Counted from the stretch's first letter, positions 42,922 to 52,819 are shown. The stretch: 64,000 bases of DNA from Candidatus Hydrogenedentota bacterium (GCA_013359265.1 JABWCD010000003.1:62001-126000), one strand, 5' to 3'. Numbers and translations: made by a program. Notes: a model not told the origin generated them from the sequence alone.

Positions 42922-45357
42922 TTAGTCCACATACGCGAATTCCTGGAGGTTGAAGATTGCGCGGCAGAGTTGGGTGAGGCCGTCTTTGGTTGCGTTGGGT
43001 GCGATGGTGTTCATGAGCGCGAGGGCCTCGGAGGTTTCGTCGGTCGTGGGGTAGCGGCCGAGGGCGACGCGCCAAGCGCGTTCGACGAGCGGGCCGGGAT
43101 CGGCGATGCACGCGTCGGCGCCTAGGCCCTGTTCGGTCATCAGGCGCGCGGCGAAGGCTTCGGCTTGTTTCACCGCAGTTGCGTTATTCATGAGCCAGAG
43201 GACCTGCGGCGCGACGGTTGTTGTGTCGCGCGCGGGTGCGCTGACAGCGTTGACGGGAAGATCGAAGACGTCGAACATGGGGAAGCGGAAGTTGCGGCGC
43301 TGAAGAATGTAGAGGCCGCGGCGCGTGTGGTCGGCGGGATCGGCGGAGACGGTCCAGAACATGGGGGCGCCTTCGTCGGGTCCGAGCAGCGGGACGACGG
43401 GGCGTCCGCCCATCTTTAGATTGATCGTGCCGGCGACGGAATGGATCGCGTCCCACAGCGCTTCTGCTTCGAGGCGGCGGCGATTCATTTTCCAGACGTA
43501 GTTGTTCGCCGGATCGATCGCGAGGTTGGTTTCATTCTGCCACACGCTGTCCATTTGATAGGTGGACGATTGCATCATGACGCGGTGCATGTGTTTGATG
43601 CTCCAACGCGCGCGCATGAATTCGGTGGCTAGCCAATCGAGCAATTCGGGGTGTGTCGGGCGCTGGCCCATCAAACCGAAATCGTTCACGCTTGAAACGA
43701 TGCCGCGTCCGAAGTGGCCCTGCCATATGCGGTTCACCATGACGCGCGACGTGAGCGGGTGCGTGGGGCTGGTGAGCCATTTTGCAAGCGCCGCGCGCGC
43801 GCCGCGCAGGTTGGGAACCGGTTCGCTCCAGCCGCTGGCGTCGCGCAGGGCCGCGGGGAGATTCGGCGAAACGTGTTCGCGCGGCTGGGTGAGTTCGCCG
43901 CGATTCAGGACGTGTATGGCGGGAACCAGTTCCGGTTCTTCGTGACCCAGAATCGATGCGGATGGAATGTCGTAGAGACCGTCGAAGGGTTCGCCCTGCG
44001 CGGTTTTCTCCTGCAAGGCGAGCACGCTCTCCGCGAGTTTAGTCAATAGCGATTGGCGCTCGGCCTTCGCGGTGTCGGAAAGTTCGCGCCCTTTGACGCG
44101 GGCGTCGAAGAGCCGCACGGCGCGGCGTGCTTCGTCAACGGCAATGATGCGCGGGTAGTACTGGTGGTAATCCGCGACGCTCATCGGCGGGACGACGTAT
44201 TCGCGGACCAGTTTGCTGCCGGCGAAGATCGCTTGCAGGCCGTAGTAGTCCTGCTGCGTGAGCGGGTCGAACTTGTGGTCGTGGCAGCGCGCGCAACTCA
44301 TGGTGAGGCCCATGAAGGCGGCGCCGGTGGTATCGACCCAGTCGGTGAAGGTTTCGTAGCGGATTTTGCCGCCGTCCATGTTCGATTCGTGAATTTGTGG
44401 CGACAGCGTGTAGAAACCGGTGCCGATGCGCGCTTCCTGTCGGCGGAGTTTTTCCTCGGCGACTTTGTATTGTCCGTCCTGCGCGATGTCTCCCGGCCAG
44501 AGTTCGTCGCCCGCGATTTGCTCCTGCACAAAGACGTCGTAGGGTTTGTCGTCGTTGAACGATTTCACGACGTAGTCGCGGTAGCGCCATGAGTTTGCGT
44601 AGTAGATATCGGTTTCGAAGCCGCCGCTGTCGGCGTAGCGCGCGACGTCGAGCCAGTGGCGTCCCCAGCGTTCGCCGTAGTGTGGCGATGCGAGCAGTTC
44701 ATCAATGAGTTTTGACCACGCTCGGGGCGAGGGGTCGCTGACGAATGTGTCGACTTGTTCGGGAGTGGGCGGAAGGCCGATGAGATCGACGTAGGCACGG
44801 CGGACAAGCGTGCGCGCGTCCGCACGCGGTGCGGGCGAGAGGCCTCTTTCGTCAAGCTGCGCAAGGACAAACGCGTCGATGGGATTCTGTACCCATTCCG
44901 ATTTGCTCACGGTTGGCGGCGCAAGATCGCGGATGGGCTGAAACGACCAGAAGGTTTTGGGGTCGGCTTTTTCGCGCGGCGCGGGCGTATCGGCGGTTTC
45001 GCGCGGATCGGGCGCGCCATTCTTGACCCAGAGTTCGAGCGCGGCGATTTCGGCATCGGAAAGTTTTTCGTCCGGCGGCATTTTCAGATGCGGATCGGTG
45101 TGACGGACGGCCTGAATGAGGTTGCTCTTCTCGACGTCACCGGGAACGACGGCAGGGCCGCGTTCGCCGCCGGTCATCCAGCCGATGCGCGAATCGAGGC
45201 GGAGGCCGTTCTTCTGTTTTTCAGGGCCGTGGCATTGGATGCAGTGCGCGATGAAGAGCGGGCGGACATGCGACTCGAAGTGATCGAGCGATGCAGGATC
45301 GCCGGCGGCGGCGAAGGCCGCGGCGTTCAGAAGCACATGTGCGATCGCGAAGTTCAC
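42922..45357 (-). CDS. Planctomycete-type cytochrome c / DUF1549 / DUF1553 protein (PSCyt)
   Basis: An 811-residue exported protein, with a short N-terminal signal-like segment. The PSCyt1 haem site is FIAHCIQCHGPEKQKNGLRL (CxxCH), followed by DUF1549 (WSKLIDELLASPHYGERWGR; WLDVARYADSGGF) and, at the C-terminal half, DUF1553 (SRVMVNRIWQGHFGRGIVSS). It also has CARCHDHKFDPLTQQDYYGL, a second CxxCH haem-type motif. Start is GTG at 45357. The pair with DUF1501 is a planctomycete hallmark; it is proposed to act in sulfated-polysaccharide use, which is not proven. Confidence 0.93.
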   Translation of the reverse strand: MNFAIAHVLLNAAAFAAAGDPASLDHFESHVRPLFIAHCIQCHGPEKQKNGLRLDSRIGWMTGGERGPAVVPGDVEKSNLIQAVRHTDPHLKMPPDEKLSDAEIAALELWVKNGAPDPRETADTPAPREKADPKTFWSFQPIRDLAPPTVSKSEWVQNPIDAFVLAQLDERGLSPAPRADARTLVRRAYVDLIGLPPTPEQVDTFVSDPSPRAWSKLIDELLASPHYGERWGRHWLDVARYADSGGFETDIYYANSWRYRDYVVKSFNDDKPYDVFVQEQIAGDELWPGDIAQDGQYKVAEEKLRRQEARIGTGFYTLSPQIHESNMDGGKIRYETFTDWVDTTGAAFMGLTMSCARCHDHKFDPLTQQDYYGLQAIFAGSKLVREYVVPPMSVADYHQYYPRIIAVDEARRAVRLFDARVKGRELSDTAKAERQSLLTKLAESVLALQEKTAQGEPFDGLYDIPSASILGHEEPELVPAIHVLNRGELTQPREHVSPNLPAALRDASGWSEPVPNLRGARAALAKWLTSPTHPLTSRVMVNRIWQGHFGRGIVSSVNDFGLMGQRPTHPELLDWLATEFMRARWSIKHMHRVMMQSSTYQMDSVWQNETNLAIDPANNYVWKMNRRRLEAEALWDAIHSVAGTINLKMGGRPVVPLLGPDEGAPMFWTVSADPADHTRRGLYILQRRNFRFPMFDVFDLPVNAVSAPARDTTTVAPQVLWLMNNATAVKQAEAFAARLMTEQGLGADACIADPGPLVERAWRVALGRYPTTDETSEALALMNTIAPNATKDGLTQLCRAIFNLQEFAYVD

Positions 45358-45423
45358 GGATTGCGCCCCGTGGGGTTATTCGTGCGACAGCTTGCGCATC
45401 TATTGAACACGCTTGCGTGACGA

Positions 45424-45490
45424 CTCTGCAACCCTTAGCGGGTTGAAGACGGGAGGGGTGGGGCGCACGGTTACCCAGGGTAGCCCCGCT
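45424..45490. repeat. REP-like element copy
   Basis: CTCTGCAACCCTTAGCGGGT (small hairpin ACCC/GGGT) is followed after 30 bp by GGTTACCCAGGGTAGCCCCG, which repeats the left arm of the element at 35658. The right arm is missing. It lies between the PSCyt and SDR genes. Confidence 0.6.
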
Positions 45491-45522
45491 TCATCCGAGA
45501 ATAGTAGACGCTGCAACTCAGC

Positions 45523-46230
45523 TTACGTGCGTCGCGCCAGCCATGGAAACGCGGCGTAGAGGCGCATGAGCCATTTCGAGCGGCGGTAGAAGAAGATTTC
45601 GGGTTCGCGGTTGTGGAGGGCGCGTTCGATGCGGTGGGCGACTTGGTCGACGGGGACCTGCGCGGGGCCGTGGCCGACGCCCATGAGGGCGACGTTGACG
45701 ACATGGATGTTGTAGCGCTTCAGTTCCGCGCGCAGCGCTTCGGAGGCGACGTTCAACGCGCCTTTGGAGATGCTGTAGGCGGTTTGGTTGGGGTTGGGTT
45801 TGTAGCCGGCGAGCGACGAGATGTTCACGATGGCGCCGGAACCGCGCATGGCCATTTCGCGGCCGAGTACCTGGCAGAGTTGCAGTGTGCCGGTGACGTT
45901 GACGCGGATGATGTGGTCGATTTCTTCGAGCGAAGTTTCGAGCAGCGGTTTGGAGGTGACGTCCGCGGCGTTGTTGATCAGCACGTCAGGGCGGATGCCG
46001 TCGGCCTGCAAGTGCATCGCCAGCATTTCGATCGAGCGCGCGTTCGCGAGATCGATGGGATAGGCTTTTGCTTCGCGGATTTGCTCGGCGAGGGCGTGCA
46101 GGCGTTGCTTGTCGCGGGCGGCGAGGACCACCGTGTGGCCTTTCGCGGCGAAATGGCGGGCGAGCCCGCTACCCACAGTGCCGGTGGCACCGGTGATGAG
46201 AACGGTTTTTGGCGATGGCGCCGTATGCAT
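45523..46230 (-). CDS. Short-chain dehydrogenase/reductase
   Basis: A 235-residue classical SDR: KTVLITGATGTVGSGLARHF (TGxxxGxG), VLINNAADV (NNAG-like), IVNISSLAGYKPNPNQTAYS (Ser and Tyr of the active site) with the YSISKGA YxxxK motif. Substrate unknown. It lies alone between two repeat-rich gaps. Confidence 0.9.
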   Translation of the reverse strand: MHTAPSPKTVLITGATGTVGSGLARHFAAKGHTVVLAARDKQRLHALAEQIREAKAYPIDLANARSIEMLAMHLQADGIRPDVLINNAADVTSKPLLETSLEEIDHIIRVNVTGTLQLCQVLGREMAMRGSGAIVNISSLAGYKPNPNQTAYSISKGALNVASEALRAELKRYNIHVVNVALMGVGHGPAQVPVDQVAHRIERALHNREPEIFFYRRSKWLMRLYAAFPWLARRT

Positions 46231-46369
46231 TCGCTCATCTTACGCGAATCGCGCCGAGGAATCCTCGGTCCGAGCGCGCGAATCGAGTGGGTCTCGTGCG
46301 TGGACGGAAGGCGGATACGCCGGCGCAATTCAGGAATTTACGCAGCTACGAGCGCGGGCATAGCTCGGT

Positions 46370-46420
46370 ATCGAAGCCGGATACTCGATTACGGTTACGA
46401 GGACGAGGACGATTACGAGT
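46370..46420. repeat. GATTACGA-type dispersed repeat
   Basis: The run TCGAAGCCGGATACTCGATT, then ACGGTTACGAGGACGAGGAC, and GATTACGAG matches the copy at 8745 and the runs at 35818, 42831 and 55919. A further GATTACGATTAC is at 46509-46520. The gap 46231-46605 contains no gene that I can support. Confidence 0.7.
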
Positions 46421-46605
46421 CATCATTTGGCACAGCTTTAGCCGAACGAATGCAGGTTCGTGGACGGGATAGACAGGATGGACAGTATTGAGGACGAACG
46501 CCAGCTATCGATTACGATTACAAGAAGATTGCAGCACGCGCTCATTTGTAGAGACGAGTACGACCAGGGGATCGATTGTGAGCCTACGCAATTAATGCGA
46601 TTGCT

Positions 46606-47496
46606 TTAACGGTTCGCGATCCAATCGCGCGGCTGAAGGAATACCGTCGTCAGTTCGTGTTCGGGCGTGCCGGGTTCGGGCGCCCAGTCGTAGCGCCAGT
46701 GCGCGACGGCGGGGAGGGACATCAGAATCGACTCGATGCGGCCGCCCGATTGCAGGCCGAAGAGCGTGCCGCGATCGTAGACGAGATTGAATTCGACGTA
46801 GCGCGAGCGGCGGTAGAGTTGGAAGTCGCGTTGCGCGTCGGTGAACGGTTTGTCGCGGTTTGCGGCGACGAGCGGTGCGTAGATGTCGTTGAACGCGTTG
46901 CCGAGCGCCGCTGTAAACGCGAGATGTTTGTTTTTCACCGTGCGCAGGTGATCGAAGAAGATGCCGCCCACGCCGCGCATTTCGTTGCGATGCTTGATGA
47001 AGAAATACTCGTCGCAGGTTTTCTTGTGGTGCGCGTAGTCTTCCCCGGCATCATCGCATAACTTCTTCAACGCACGGTGAAACGCGGCGGCTTCCTCGTG
47101 TACCGGCACGTACGGCGTTAGATCGATGCCGCCGCCAAACCACCAGTGTTCGTCCGCTTCGAAGTATCGGACGTTCATGTGAATGGTGGGCACGTGCGGG
47201 TTGCGCGGATGAATGACGAGACTGACGCCTGTCGCGAAGAACGGCGTTCCGAAGGGGACCTTGAAGGCAGTCGCCGCCGCCTGTGGGAGCGAATCGCCGC
47301 GAATGGCGGAGAAGTTCACGCCGCCTTTTTCGATGAGACCGGCATTTTCCCACACGCGTGTTACGCCGCCACCGGTGCCGCGCTCGTAGTCCCAATTGTC
47401 TTCGCGGTACGGCGAGCCGTCTTGGGCCGCAATGAACGTACTGATGCGATCGTGGATAGCGCGGTATGCGGTCTCGATTTCGTTTGCGGCGGGCAT
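46606..47496 (-). CDS. hemF: Oxygen-dependent coproporphyrinogen III oxidase
   Basis: Converts coproporphyrinogen III to protoporphyrinogen IX using O2. The family features are intact: EDNWDYERGTGGGVTRVW, GVNFSAIRGD, SLVIHPRNPHVPTIHMNVRY, FGGGIDLTPYVP, and DEYFFIKHRNEMRGVGGIFF. A haem-pathway partner, hemH, is at 56071. It starts 4 bp after the stop of an SSS symporter, suggesting co-transcription. Its presence implies aerobic or microaerobic haem synthesis. Confidence 0.96.
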   Translation of the reverse strand: MPAANEIETAYRAIHDRISTFIAAQDGSPYREDNWDYERGTGGGVTRVWENAGLIEKGGVNFSAIRGDSLPQAAATAFKVPFGTPFFATGVSLVIHPRNPHVPTIHMNVRYFEADEHWWFGGGIDLTPYVPVHEEAAAFHRALKKLCDDAGEDYAHHKKTCDEYFFIKHRNEMRGVGGIFFDHLRTVKNKHLAFTAALGNAFNDIYAPLVAANRDKPFTDAQRDFQLYRRSRYVEFNLVYDRGTLFGLQSGGRIESILMSLPAVAHWRYDWAPEPGTPEHELTTVFLQPRDWIANR

Positions 47497-47500
47497 GGTG

Positions 47501-49120
47501 TTAGGTGGCCGGTTGCGACTTGTCCTGCGTCCACACCGTCAGATTTGTCAGATTGCGTTCGCGCTTGGGGAGGAGTGACCCGATGAAGTAGCCGGTCAGG
47601 AACATGACGAAGTTACCGAGGATCGTTGTGTAATACGTGTCGAAGTTCGCTTTGATCATGTCGTGGAAACCGGGCGCAAACTTGAGGAAAACTTTGAGTT
47701 CGTACAACGAAATCGCTGTGGAGAAGATCAGAGTAAATAGAATTCCGATGAATACGGCACGACCGTCGCCTTTCGTTGTCAGGAACCCGAGCATGAAAAG
47801 GCCCAGCAGGCCGCCGGCGCTGATCGAGTTGAGCTTCGTTGCCGTGTCCTGCAACGTCATACTGTCGGCCGTCGAGAGCCAGTACGCGCCGCCGATCATA
47901 ATCAACGAACTCACCAAGGAGATCATTTTTGCGACCCACACGTAGTGCTGGTCCGTCTTGTCCTTTTTCATGTGGCGCTTGTAGATGTCGGTGACACTCA
48001 CGGCGGAGATGGCGTTGATGCTGGAGGAGAGCGAGGACATGGCCGCGGCGAGCACACCGGCAATCACAATACCGGAAACACCTTGATACATGTTCTTGCT
48101 CACGAAGTAGGGCAGCACTTCCTCCGCTTTTCGCTCGCCGGAGAGCATCTGCGACACAAGCGAATCGGGATTCAGCTTGTAGAACACGTAAAGGCTTGTG
48201 CCGAGGAACATGAAGTAGGTCCACGTCGGCAGGCTGCACAGGCAGTTGATCCACATGGCGCGCCGGGCGTCCTTAATGGTCTTCGCGGCGCAATACTTCT
48301 GAACGACGTTTTGGTTGCTGCTGTATTCCGTCATCCAGTTGAAGAAACCGTAGAGGATTACCATCGCCACGGTTTTTGTGTTCCATATTTCGCCGAGCGA
48401 TCGCGGGAAGATGGGCGCCGGCGTCAATTGCTTTGTGATTGGGTCGGGGTCGCCGAGCATGAACTTGCCATCCGCCGCGGCGACGCTAAACACGGTCGAA
48501 ATGCCGCCGGGCAAGTTCCAAAGGACAGCGATTAATATGAGCAGGCCGCCGATGGTCAGCACGATGGATTGAATGAAGTCGGTCCAGATGACGGCTTCGA
48601 TGCCTCCGAGGACGGTGTAGAACGCGGTTACAGCACCGCCGACGAGAATGCACGCAGTCGTGTTCCAACCGGTCAACGCGTGCACCAACGTGGAGACGAG
48701 GAAAAGTATCAGGCTCACGCGAATGCACTGGCTGAAAAGGAACATGAGCGCGGCGTACATGCGGGTGCCGGTGCCGAAGCGCCCTTCGAGGTATTCGAAG
48801 GCGGAGGTCATATGCGTCCTGCGAAAGAACGGAAGTATCCAAATGGACGCGACCAGAATTGCGATGGGCAGCGTGATGCAGATTAGGTAACGGAGATACG
48901 CGGTCTTGAATCCGTCGGCGGGATATCCGACAAACGTGATCGAACTGATCGACGTGCCGAACATCGAGATGCCGAGCAGCCATCCGGGGTACGATCGGTT
49001 TCCAACAAAGTAGCTCTCGGTGCTTTTTGCGCGCCGCGCGAAGTACGGGCCCATCGCCACTTGCGATGCGAAATACACGACGAGCACCACAAAGTCCAAC
49101 CAACGGAATTCGCCCAGCAT
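47501..49120 (-). CDS. Sodium:solute symporter (SSS family)
   Basis: A 539-residue membrane transporter with 13-14 hydrophobic segments. The sodium-site signature is recognisable: GISMFGTSISSITFVGYPAD, near residues 48-70, and GVLAAAMSSLSSSINAISAV, the conserved serine pair of TM9. Substrate unknown (sugars, sialic acid, proline and others are typical). It lies 4 bp upstream of hemF and 69 bp downstream of a second SSS gene. Confidence 0.93.
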   Translation of the reverse strand: MLGEFRWLDFVVLVVYFASQVAMGPYFARRAKSTESYFVGNRSYPGWLLGISMFGTSISSITFVGYPADGFKTAYLRYLICITLPIAILVASIWILPFFRRTHMTSAFEYLEGRFGTGTRMYAALMFLFSQCIRVSLILFLVSTLVHALTGWNTTACILVGGAVTAFYTVLGGIEAVIWTDFIQSIVLTIGGLLILIAVLWNLPGGISTVFSVAAADGKFMLGDPDPITKQLTPAPIFPRSLGEIWNTKTVAMVILYGFFNWMTEYSSNQNVVQKYCAAKTIKDARRAMWINCLCSLPTWTYFMFLGTSLYVFYKLNPDSLVSQMLSGERKAEEVLPYFVSKNMYQGVSGIVIAGVLAAAMSSLSSSINAISAVSVTDIYKRHMKKDKTDQHYVWVAKMISLVSSLIMIGGAYWLSTADSMTLQDTATKLNSISAGGLLGLFMLGFLTTKGDGRAVFIGILFTLIFSTAISLYELKVFLKFAPGFHDMIKANFDTYYTTILGNFVMFLTGYFIGSLLPKRERNLTNLTVWTQDKSQPAT

Positions 49121-49189
49121 AATTGCCCCCTATTTCCGCTGCCCTTGGGGGCGACTGTAACAAGCGGGGAAAGAGCGGGTCAAACCGCG

Positions 49190-50569
49190 TCAGTTGGGTG
49201 GAGTCGGCTCCTGGCGTGGCTTTGGTGGCGCTACCCACCCCATGCCGTAGCACGAGAGGAATGCGGCTGCGGACGCAAGCAGCACGGTGCGCGTCCAGGG
49301 CAGCGGGGCCGCGAACGCCCATTCGCATACCGCCGTGACGGTGAAACCGGCAAGCAGAGCCGCGACCACTCCGGGGAACGACAGGCGGCGCGGGAAGAAC
49401 GTGAACACGGTGAAGATGCCGATGAGGCCGGCGTTGACGTAGTTCATCGACCCCATGCACAGCGCGAGGAAATCCTTGTGCCGTTCCTGCGCGTCAATTA
49501 CAGAGAACGTGATGGCGAAGGCGATCATGATGAACAGTGAGAGGGAGGACCAGTAGCGCCCCGCGAGTTTCGAGTTCATCAGCGATTTCCAGATGGCGCC
49601 GGTCGAATGGATCGTCGAGTCGAGCGACGACATCGCAGCGGCGGCGAGCAGCACGAGGAACACGCCTTTGAGCAGCGGTACGTTGCTCTTCTCGACGTAA
49701 TCCGCGAGGGGGCTCTTCGCGTTGAGATCGCCCACGCCGGCGAATTGCAGCAGGAAACCGATGGTAAGGAATAGACTGATAAGTCCTGCCGCGACAAAAC
49801 CGGAGAGTACCAGCGAGCGGCGGGCGTCGTTGAAGCTCTTTGTCGAAAGAATGCGCAGGAGCATGTCCTGATCGGCGCCATGCGAACCAATCGACAGTAC
49901 GACGCCTCCGAGAAACATCACCGGCGTAAACGTTGACTTGTCGACGTCCCAATCGAAGAGGGCGGGCGCCTGAATTGCGTCATGGGGAACAAGCCACCAC
50001 AGATAGAAGCAAAGGAAGATTCCCGTGAAAACAGGCAGACCACTTTGAATCTGGTCCATGACGACGACGGCGCGGAGGCCGCCGGTCAGGCTGTATCCGG
50101 CAACGCATACGGCGACCACCAGCACCCAAAACTCCGTGCGCCAACCAAGCAACTGGTGCAGCGCGTAGCCGCCAATGAAGAATCGCGCGCCGCCGGAGAT
50201 GTACTTCGCGAGCAGGTACGCGCCCTCGAGAATTTGGTGATGACCGCTCATCGTTTGGTAGATGGTCAGCCGTGACGAAACGTACAGCGCGCGCAGGTAG
50301 AACATGGCGACGACCGTGCGCCCGACGATGTAGCCGAGCAGGAGCCACACCAGCGTATAGCCGCCGGTCAATCCCGCCGCGGGAAATACGACCGTCGTCG
50401 CAACCGAGGTCTCGGACGACACCACGGACAACAGCGCGCGGAAGGTGCCCAATTGCTTCGACGCGAAGAAGTAATCGGAATCTTCCGACGTGCTTCGCGT
50501 CGTCAGCGTTACGAATACCACCGCGCCGAGATACAAGGCGAACGGTGTGAAATAAAGGACATTAGCCAT
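49190..50569 (-). CDS. Sodium:solute symporter (SSS family)
   Basis: A 459-residue SSS transporter of about 12-13 membrane segments. It begins MANVLYFTPFALYLGAVVFV, with SSETSVATTVVFPAAGLTGG, the first sodium-site region, and VLLAAAAMSSLDSTIHSTGA, the conserved TM9 serine pair. It is shorter than and diverged from the next gene. The start ATG at 50569, 11 bp after GGAGGT, is preferred; the longer frame upstream is outside the homologous part. It is the first gene of a group with the second SSS gene and hemF, divergent from the Gfo/Idh/MocA gene. Confidence 0.92.
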   Translation of the reverse strand: MANVLYFTPFALYLGAVVFVTLTTRSTSEDSDYFFASKQLGTFRALLSVVSSETSVATTVVFPAAGLTGGYTLVWLLLGYIVGRTVVAMFYLRALYVSSRLTIYQTMSGHHQILEGAYLLAKYISGGARFFIGGYALHQLLGWRTEFWVLVVAVCVAGYSLTGGLRAVVVMDQIQSGLPVFTGIFLCFYLWWLVPHDAIQAPALFDWDVDKSTFTPVMFLGGVVLSIGSHGADQDMLLRILSTKSFNDARRSLVLSGFVAAGLISLFLTIGFLLQFAGVGDLNAKSPLADYVEKSNVPLLKGVFLVLLAAAAMSSLDSTIHSTGAIWKSLMNSKLAGRYWSSLSLFIMIAFAITFSVIDAQERHKDFLALCMGSMNYVNAGLIGIFTVFTFFPRRLSFPGVVAALLAGFTVTAVCEWAFAAPLPWTRTVLLASAAAFLSCYGMGWVAPPKPRQEPTPPN

Positions 50570-50793
50570 GCCGGTCGCGGACCTCCCTCCGCCGCGTCGT
50601 TCGCAGAGCATACGAGGCGGCGGGCGACAAGTCCAACGGTCCGACGAGGACGGAATCCATTTCAATTCGCTGCGGACCGCGCTATATACTGATGACCGGG
50701 TGTGCGCCGCATGCGGGCGGCGCGCCAATCGCGGGACCGAACCGATCACACTACTTCATGCCGGATTCCGGCACTAACGATTGGGGGCATACC

Positions 50794-52041
50794 ATGGAAC
50801 GAATGAGGATTGGCTTCATCGGCGCGGGGTTCATCGCAAAGTTTCAGGCGTCGGCGTTGCGCTACGTGCGCGGGGCGGACCTGACGGGGGTGTACGCGCT
50901 GAAGGGCGCGGACGAGTTGGCGGCCTACGCGAAGAGCCACGGTCTCGGCGACTGCAAGGTGTATTCGACCATCGCCGAACTGTGCAAGAACAGCGACGCG
51001 GTCGCCGTGCTTGCGCCGAACTTTGCGCGGGTCGAGATCGTCGGGCAAATCGCGGATGCGGTGAAGGCGGGGGCCGCGTTGAAAGGCGTGATGTGCGAGA
51101 AGCCGCTTGGCCGTACCGTGGCCGAGGCGAAGGACCTCGTGCGTCTGATGAAGGACGCCAAGATGCCGACGGCGTACTTCGAGAACCAGATTCACATGAA
51201 GGCGGTGAAGAACGCGCTCGCGCAGCTTGCGCCGGTTGCCAAGGAGATGGGGCCCGTCGCGTTGGCGCGGTCCGCCGAGGAGCACGCGGGCCCGCACGAG
51301 GGCTGGTTCTGGGACCCGACGCGGCAGGGCGGTGGCGTGCTCTCGGATATGGGATGCCACAGCATCGCGGTGTCGTGGTTCGCGCTGACGCCGCACGGCA
51401 AGGCGCCAAACTTCCTGAAGCCCGTCGCGGTGAACGCAGAAGTCGCACTGTTGAAGTGGGGTATACCGAAATACCGCAAGCAACTGCTCGATCGCATGGG
51501 CGTGGACTATTCAAAGGTCCCCGCCGAAGATTTTGCGACGGGCATGGTCACGTTCCAGAACCCCGAAACGAAGCAAAAGGTCAAGGCACAGTTCACCAAC
51601 TCGTGGATGTACGACAAGCAGGGCCTGCGCCTGCTGATGGACGGCCTCGGGCCGGGCTATGCGTTCGAGGTGAATTCGCTGAAATCGCCGCTTGAGATTT
51701 TTATCGGCGACGCGGCGGCCGAGGCGGTGGCGAACGCGGAACTGGCGCTCGAGAAGGCGACCGCCACGCGCGGGTTGCTTACCGTTCAGCCGAATGAAGC
51801 CGACCTTTATGGCTACGTTGACGAAATCGACGACGCGGTGCAGGCGTTTGGCCGAGGCAAGGACGCATTGCTCGACTGGGAGTACGGGCTCGAGATCACG
51901 AAGCTCTGCCAGGCCGGATACCTCTCCGCAGAGAAGCAGAAGACGATCGATCTGACCGATCCCGCGGTGCAGAAAGAGCTCGAGACCTACGTGTCGCTCA
52001 TTGCGCAGGGTAAGGCCGGGGAGCAGTTGGGGGTGAGGTAG
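50794..52041 (+). CDS. Gfo/Idh/MocA family oxidoreductase
   Basis: A 415-residue NAD(P)-dependent dehydrogenase, probably of sugars or inositols. RIGFIGAGFIAKFQASALRY is the dinucleotide-binding motif, and VMCEKPLGRTVAEAKDLV carries the EKP motif; the C-terminal domain has GGGVLSDMGCHSIAVSWFAL. ATG at 50794, with GGGGG upstream, is the start; a longer frame begins at 50692. Divergent from the SSS pair, so they may form one regulatory unit for an imported sugar-like substrate. A hairpin terminator follows. Confidence 0.92.
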   Translation: MERMRIGFIGAGFIAKFQASALRYVRGADLTGVYALKGADELAAYAKSHGLGDCKVYSTIAELCKNSDAVAVLAPNFARVEIVGQIADAVKAGAALKGVMCEKPLGRTVAEAKDLVRLMKDAKMPTAYFENQIHMKAVKNALAQLAPVAKEMGPVALARSAEEHAGPHEGWFWDPTRQGGGVLSDMGCHSIAVSWFALTPHGKAPNFLKPVAVNAEVALLKWGIPKYRKQLLDRMGVDYSKVPAEDFATGMVTFQNPETKQKVKAQFTNSWMYDKQGLRLLMDGLGPGYAFEVNSLKSPLEIFIGDAAAEAVANAELALEKATATRGLLTVQPNEADLYGYVDEIDDAVQAFGRGKDALLDWEYGLEITKLCQAGYLSAEKQKTIDLTDPAVQKELETYVSLIAQGKAGEQLGVR

Positions 52042-52107
52042 TTTTAGATGGTCAGTCCGGTCCAGCGTGCCAGACGGGTCGGTCGAGTTGGACAACAGTT
52101 GTAAAGA

Positions 52108-52147
52108 CCGAAGGCCCCGCGCTCCGATGGGAGCGCGGGGCCTTCGG
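52108..52147. terminator. Bidirectional hairpin terminator
   Basis: An 18-bp perfect stem (CCGAAGGCCCCGCGCTCC and GGAGCGCGGGGCCTTCGG) around a GATG loop, lying between two convergent genes (50794-52041 and 52168-52626). A T-rich stretch follows on the plus strand (CTTGTTC) and short A-rich on the other side. Confidence 0.8.
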
Positions 52148-52167
52148 CTTGTTCGCATCAGGTTCGA

Positions 52168-52626
52168 TTATTCGAAGATTGCGCGGAAATAGTCTTTGTT
52201 ATCGATTCGGGGCAGATCAAAACGGATGAATTTGTCGATTTCGTTGTCGGTAATCGCTTTGCTCTCGTCGATGATGGCGGCGGGCGCGGACGGTTCGGTC
52301 AAGGTGTCCGAGCTCGGAACGTAATCGTCGTTTTCGGGCGTATAGTCATGGAGCCCTTCGGTCACCTCGGGGGTCAACTGGTCGACAACCTTGCGGATGC
52401 GGTCGTCCATGAAATCCACCAAGACCGACTTGAGGTGTTCGTGTTTCTGCTCCGGAGTGCCGTTGACCATCGTGTCCTTATTCAGGGGCAGGACCCGGCC
52501 GCAGAACACGACGACGAGTTCGTCGCAGTTCGGGCATGGCCCGACGATGATAGCCCCCAGCGGCGGCAACATGATCTGGCCGCGTACTCCGCAATGGGGG
52601 CATTTGACTTCGACCATTGACAACAT
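52168..52626 (-). CDS. Zinc-ribbon protein of unknown function
   Basis: A 152-residue protein whose N-terminus has a zinc ribbon, VEVKCPHCGVRGQIMLPPLG, then GPCPNCDELVVVFCG (two CxxC). The rest is acidic with no recognised domain. The -10 box lies only about 6 bp upstream of TTG at 52659, so that codon would be leaderless; ATG at 52626 is preferred. A strong promoter (TTGCAC, 17 bp, TATAAT) lies at 52665-52693. Confidence 0.72.
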   Translation of the reverse strand: MLSMVEVKCPHCGVRGQIMLPPLGAIIVGPCPNCDELVVVFCGRVLPLNKDTMVNGTPEQKHEHLKSVLVDFMDDRIRKVVDQLTPEVTEGLHDYTPENDDYVPSSDTLTEPSAPAAIIDESKAITDNEIDKFIRFDLPRIDNKDYFRAIFE

Positions 52627-52664
52627 ATCACGCTCGCTTTCCGGAGTCTCGTTCTCCAAGGGGG

Positions 52665-52693
52665 ATTATATCACTTGACTACGCATAGTGCAA
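52665..52693 (-). promoter_or_regulatory. Consensus-like sigma-70 promoter
   Basis: On the minus strand TTGCAC (52688-52693), a 17-bp spacer and a perfect TATAAT (52665-52670) precede the zinc-ribbon gene. The start codon lies about 35 bp beyond the expected transcription start. Confidence 0.75.
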
Positions 52694-52819
52694 GCAATAT
52701 AGGAATTACGAGATTTACGAGTTTCAATTCCACGGATTGCGTTGCAATTACGCAAAAAGAGGCAAAAATAGCGTGGTTCTAGAAGTGCGATAAATGAAAA
52801 TAGTGAATTTAGCCGAATC

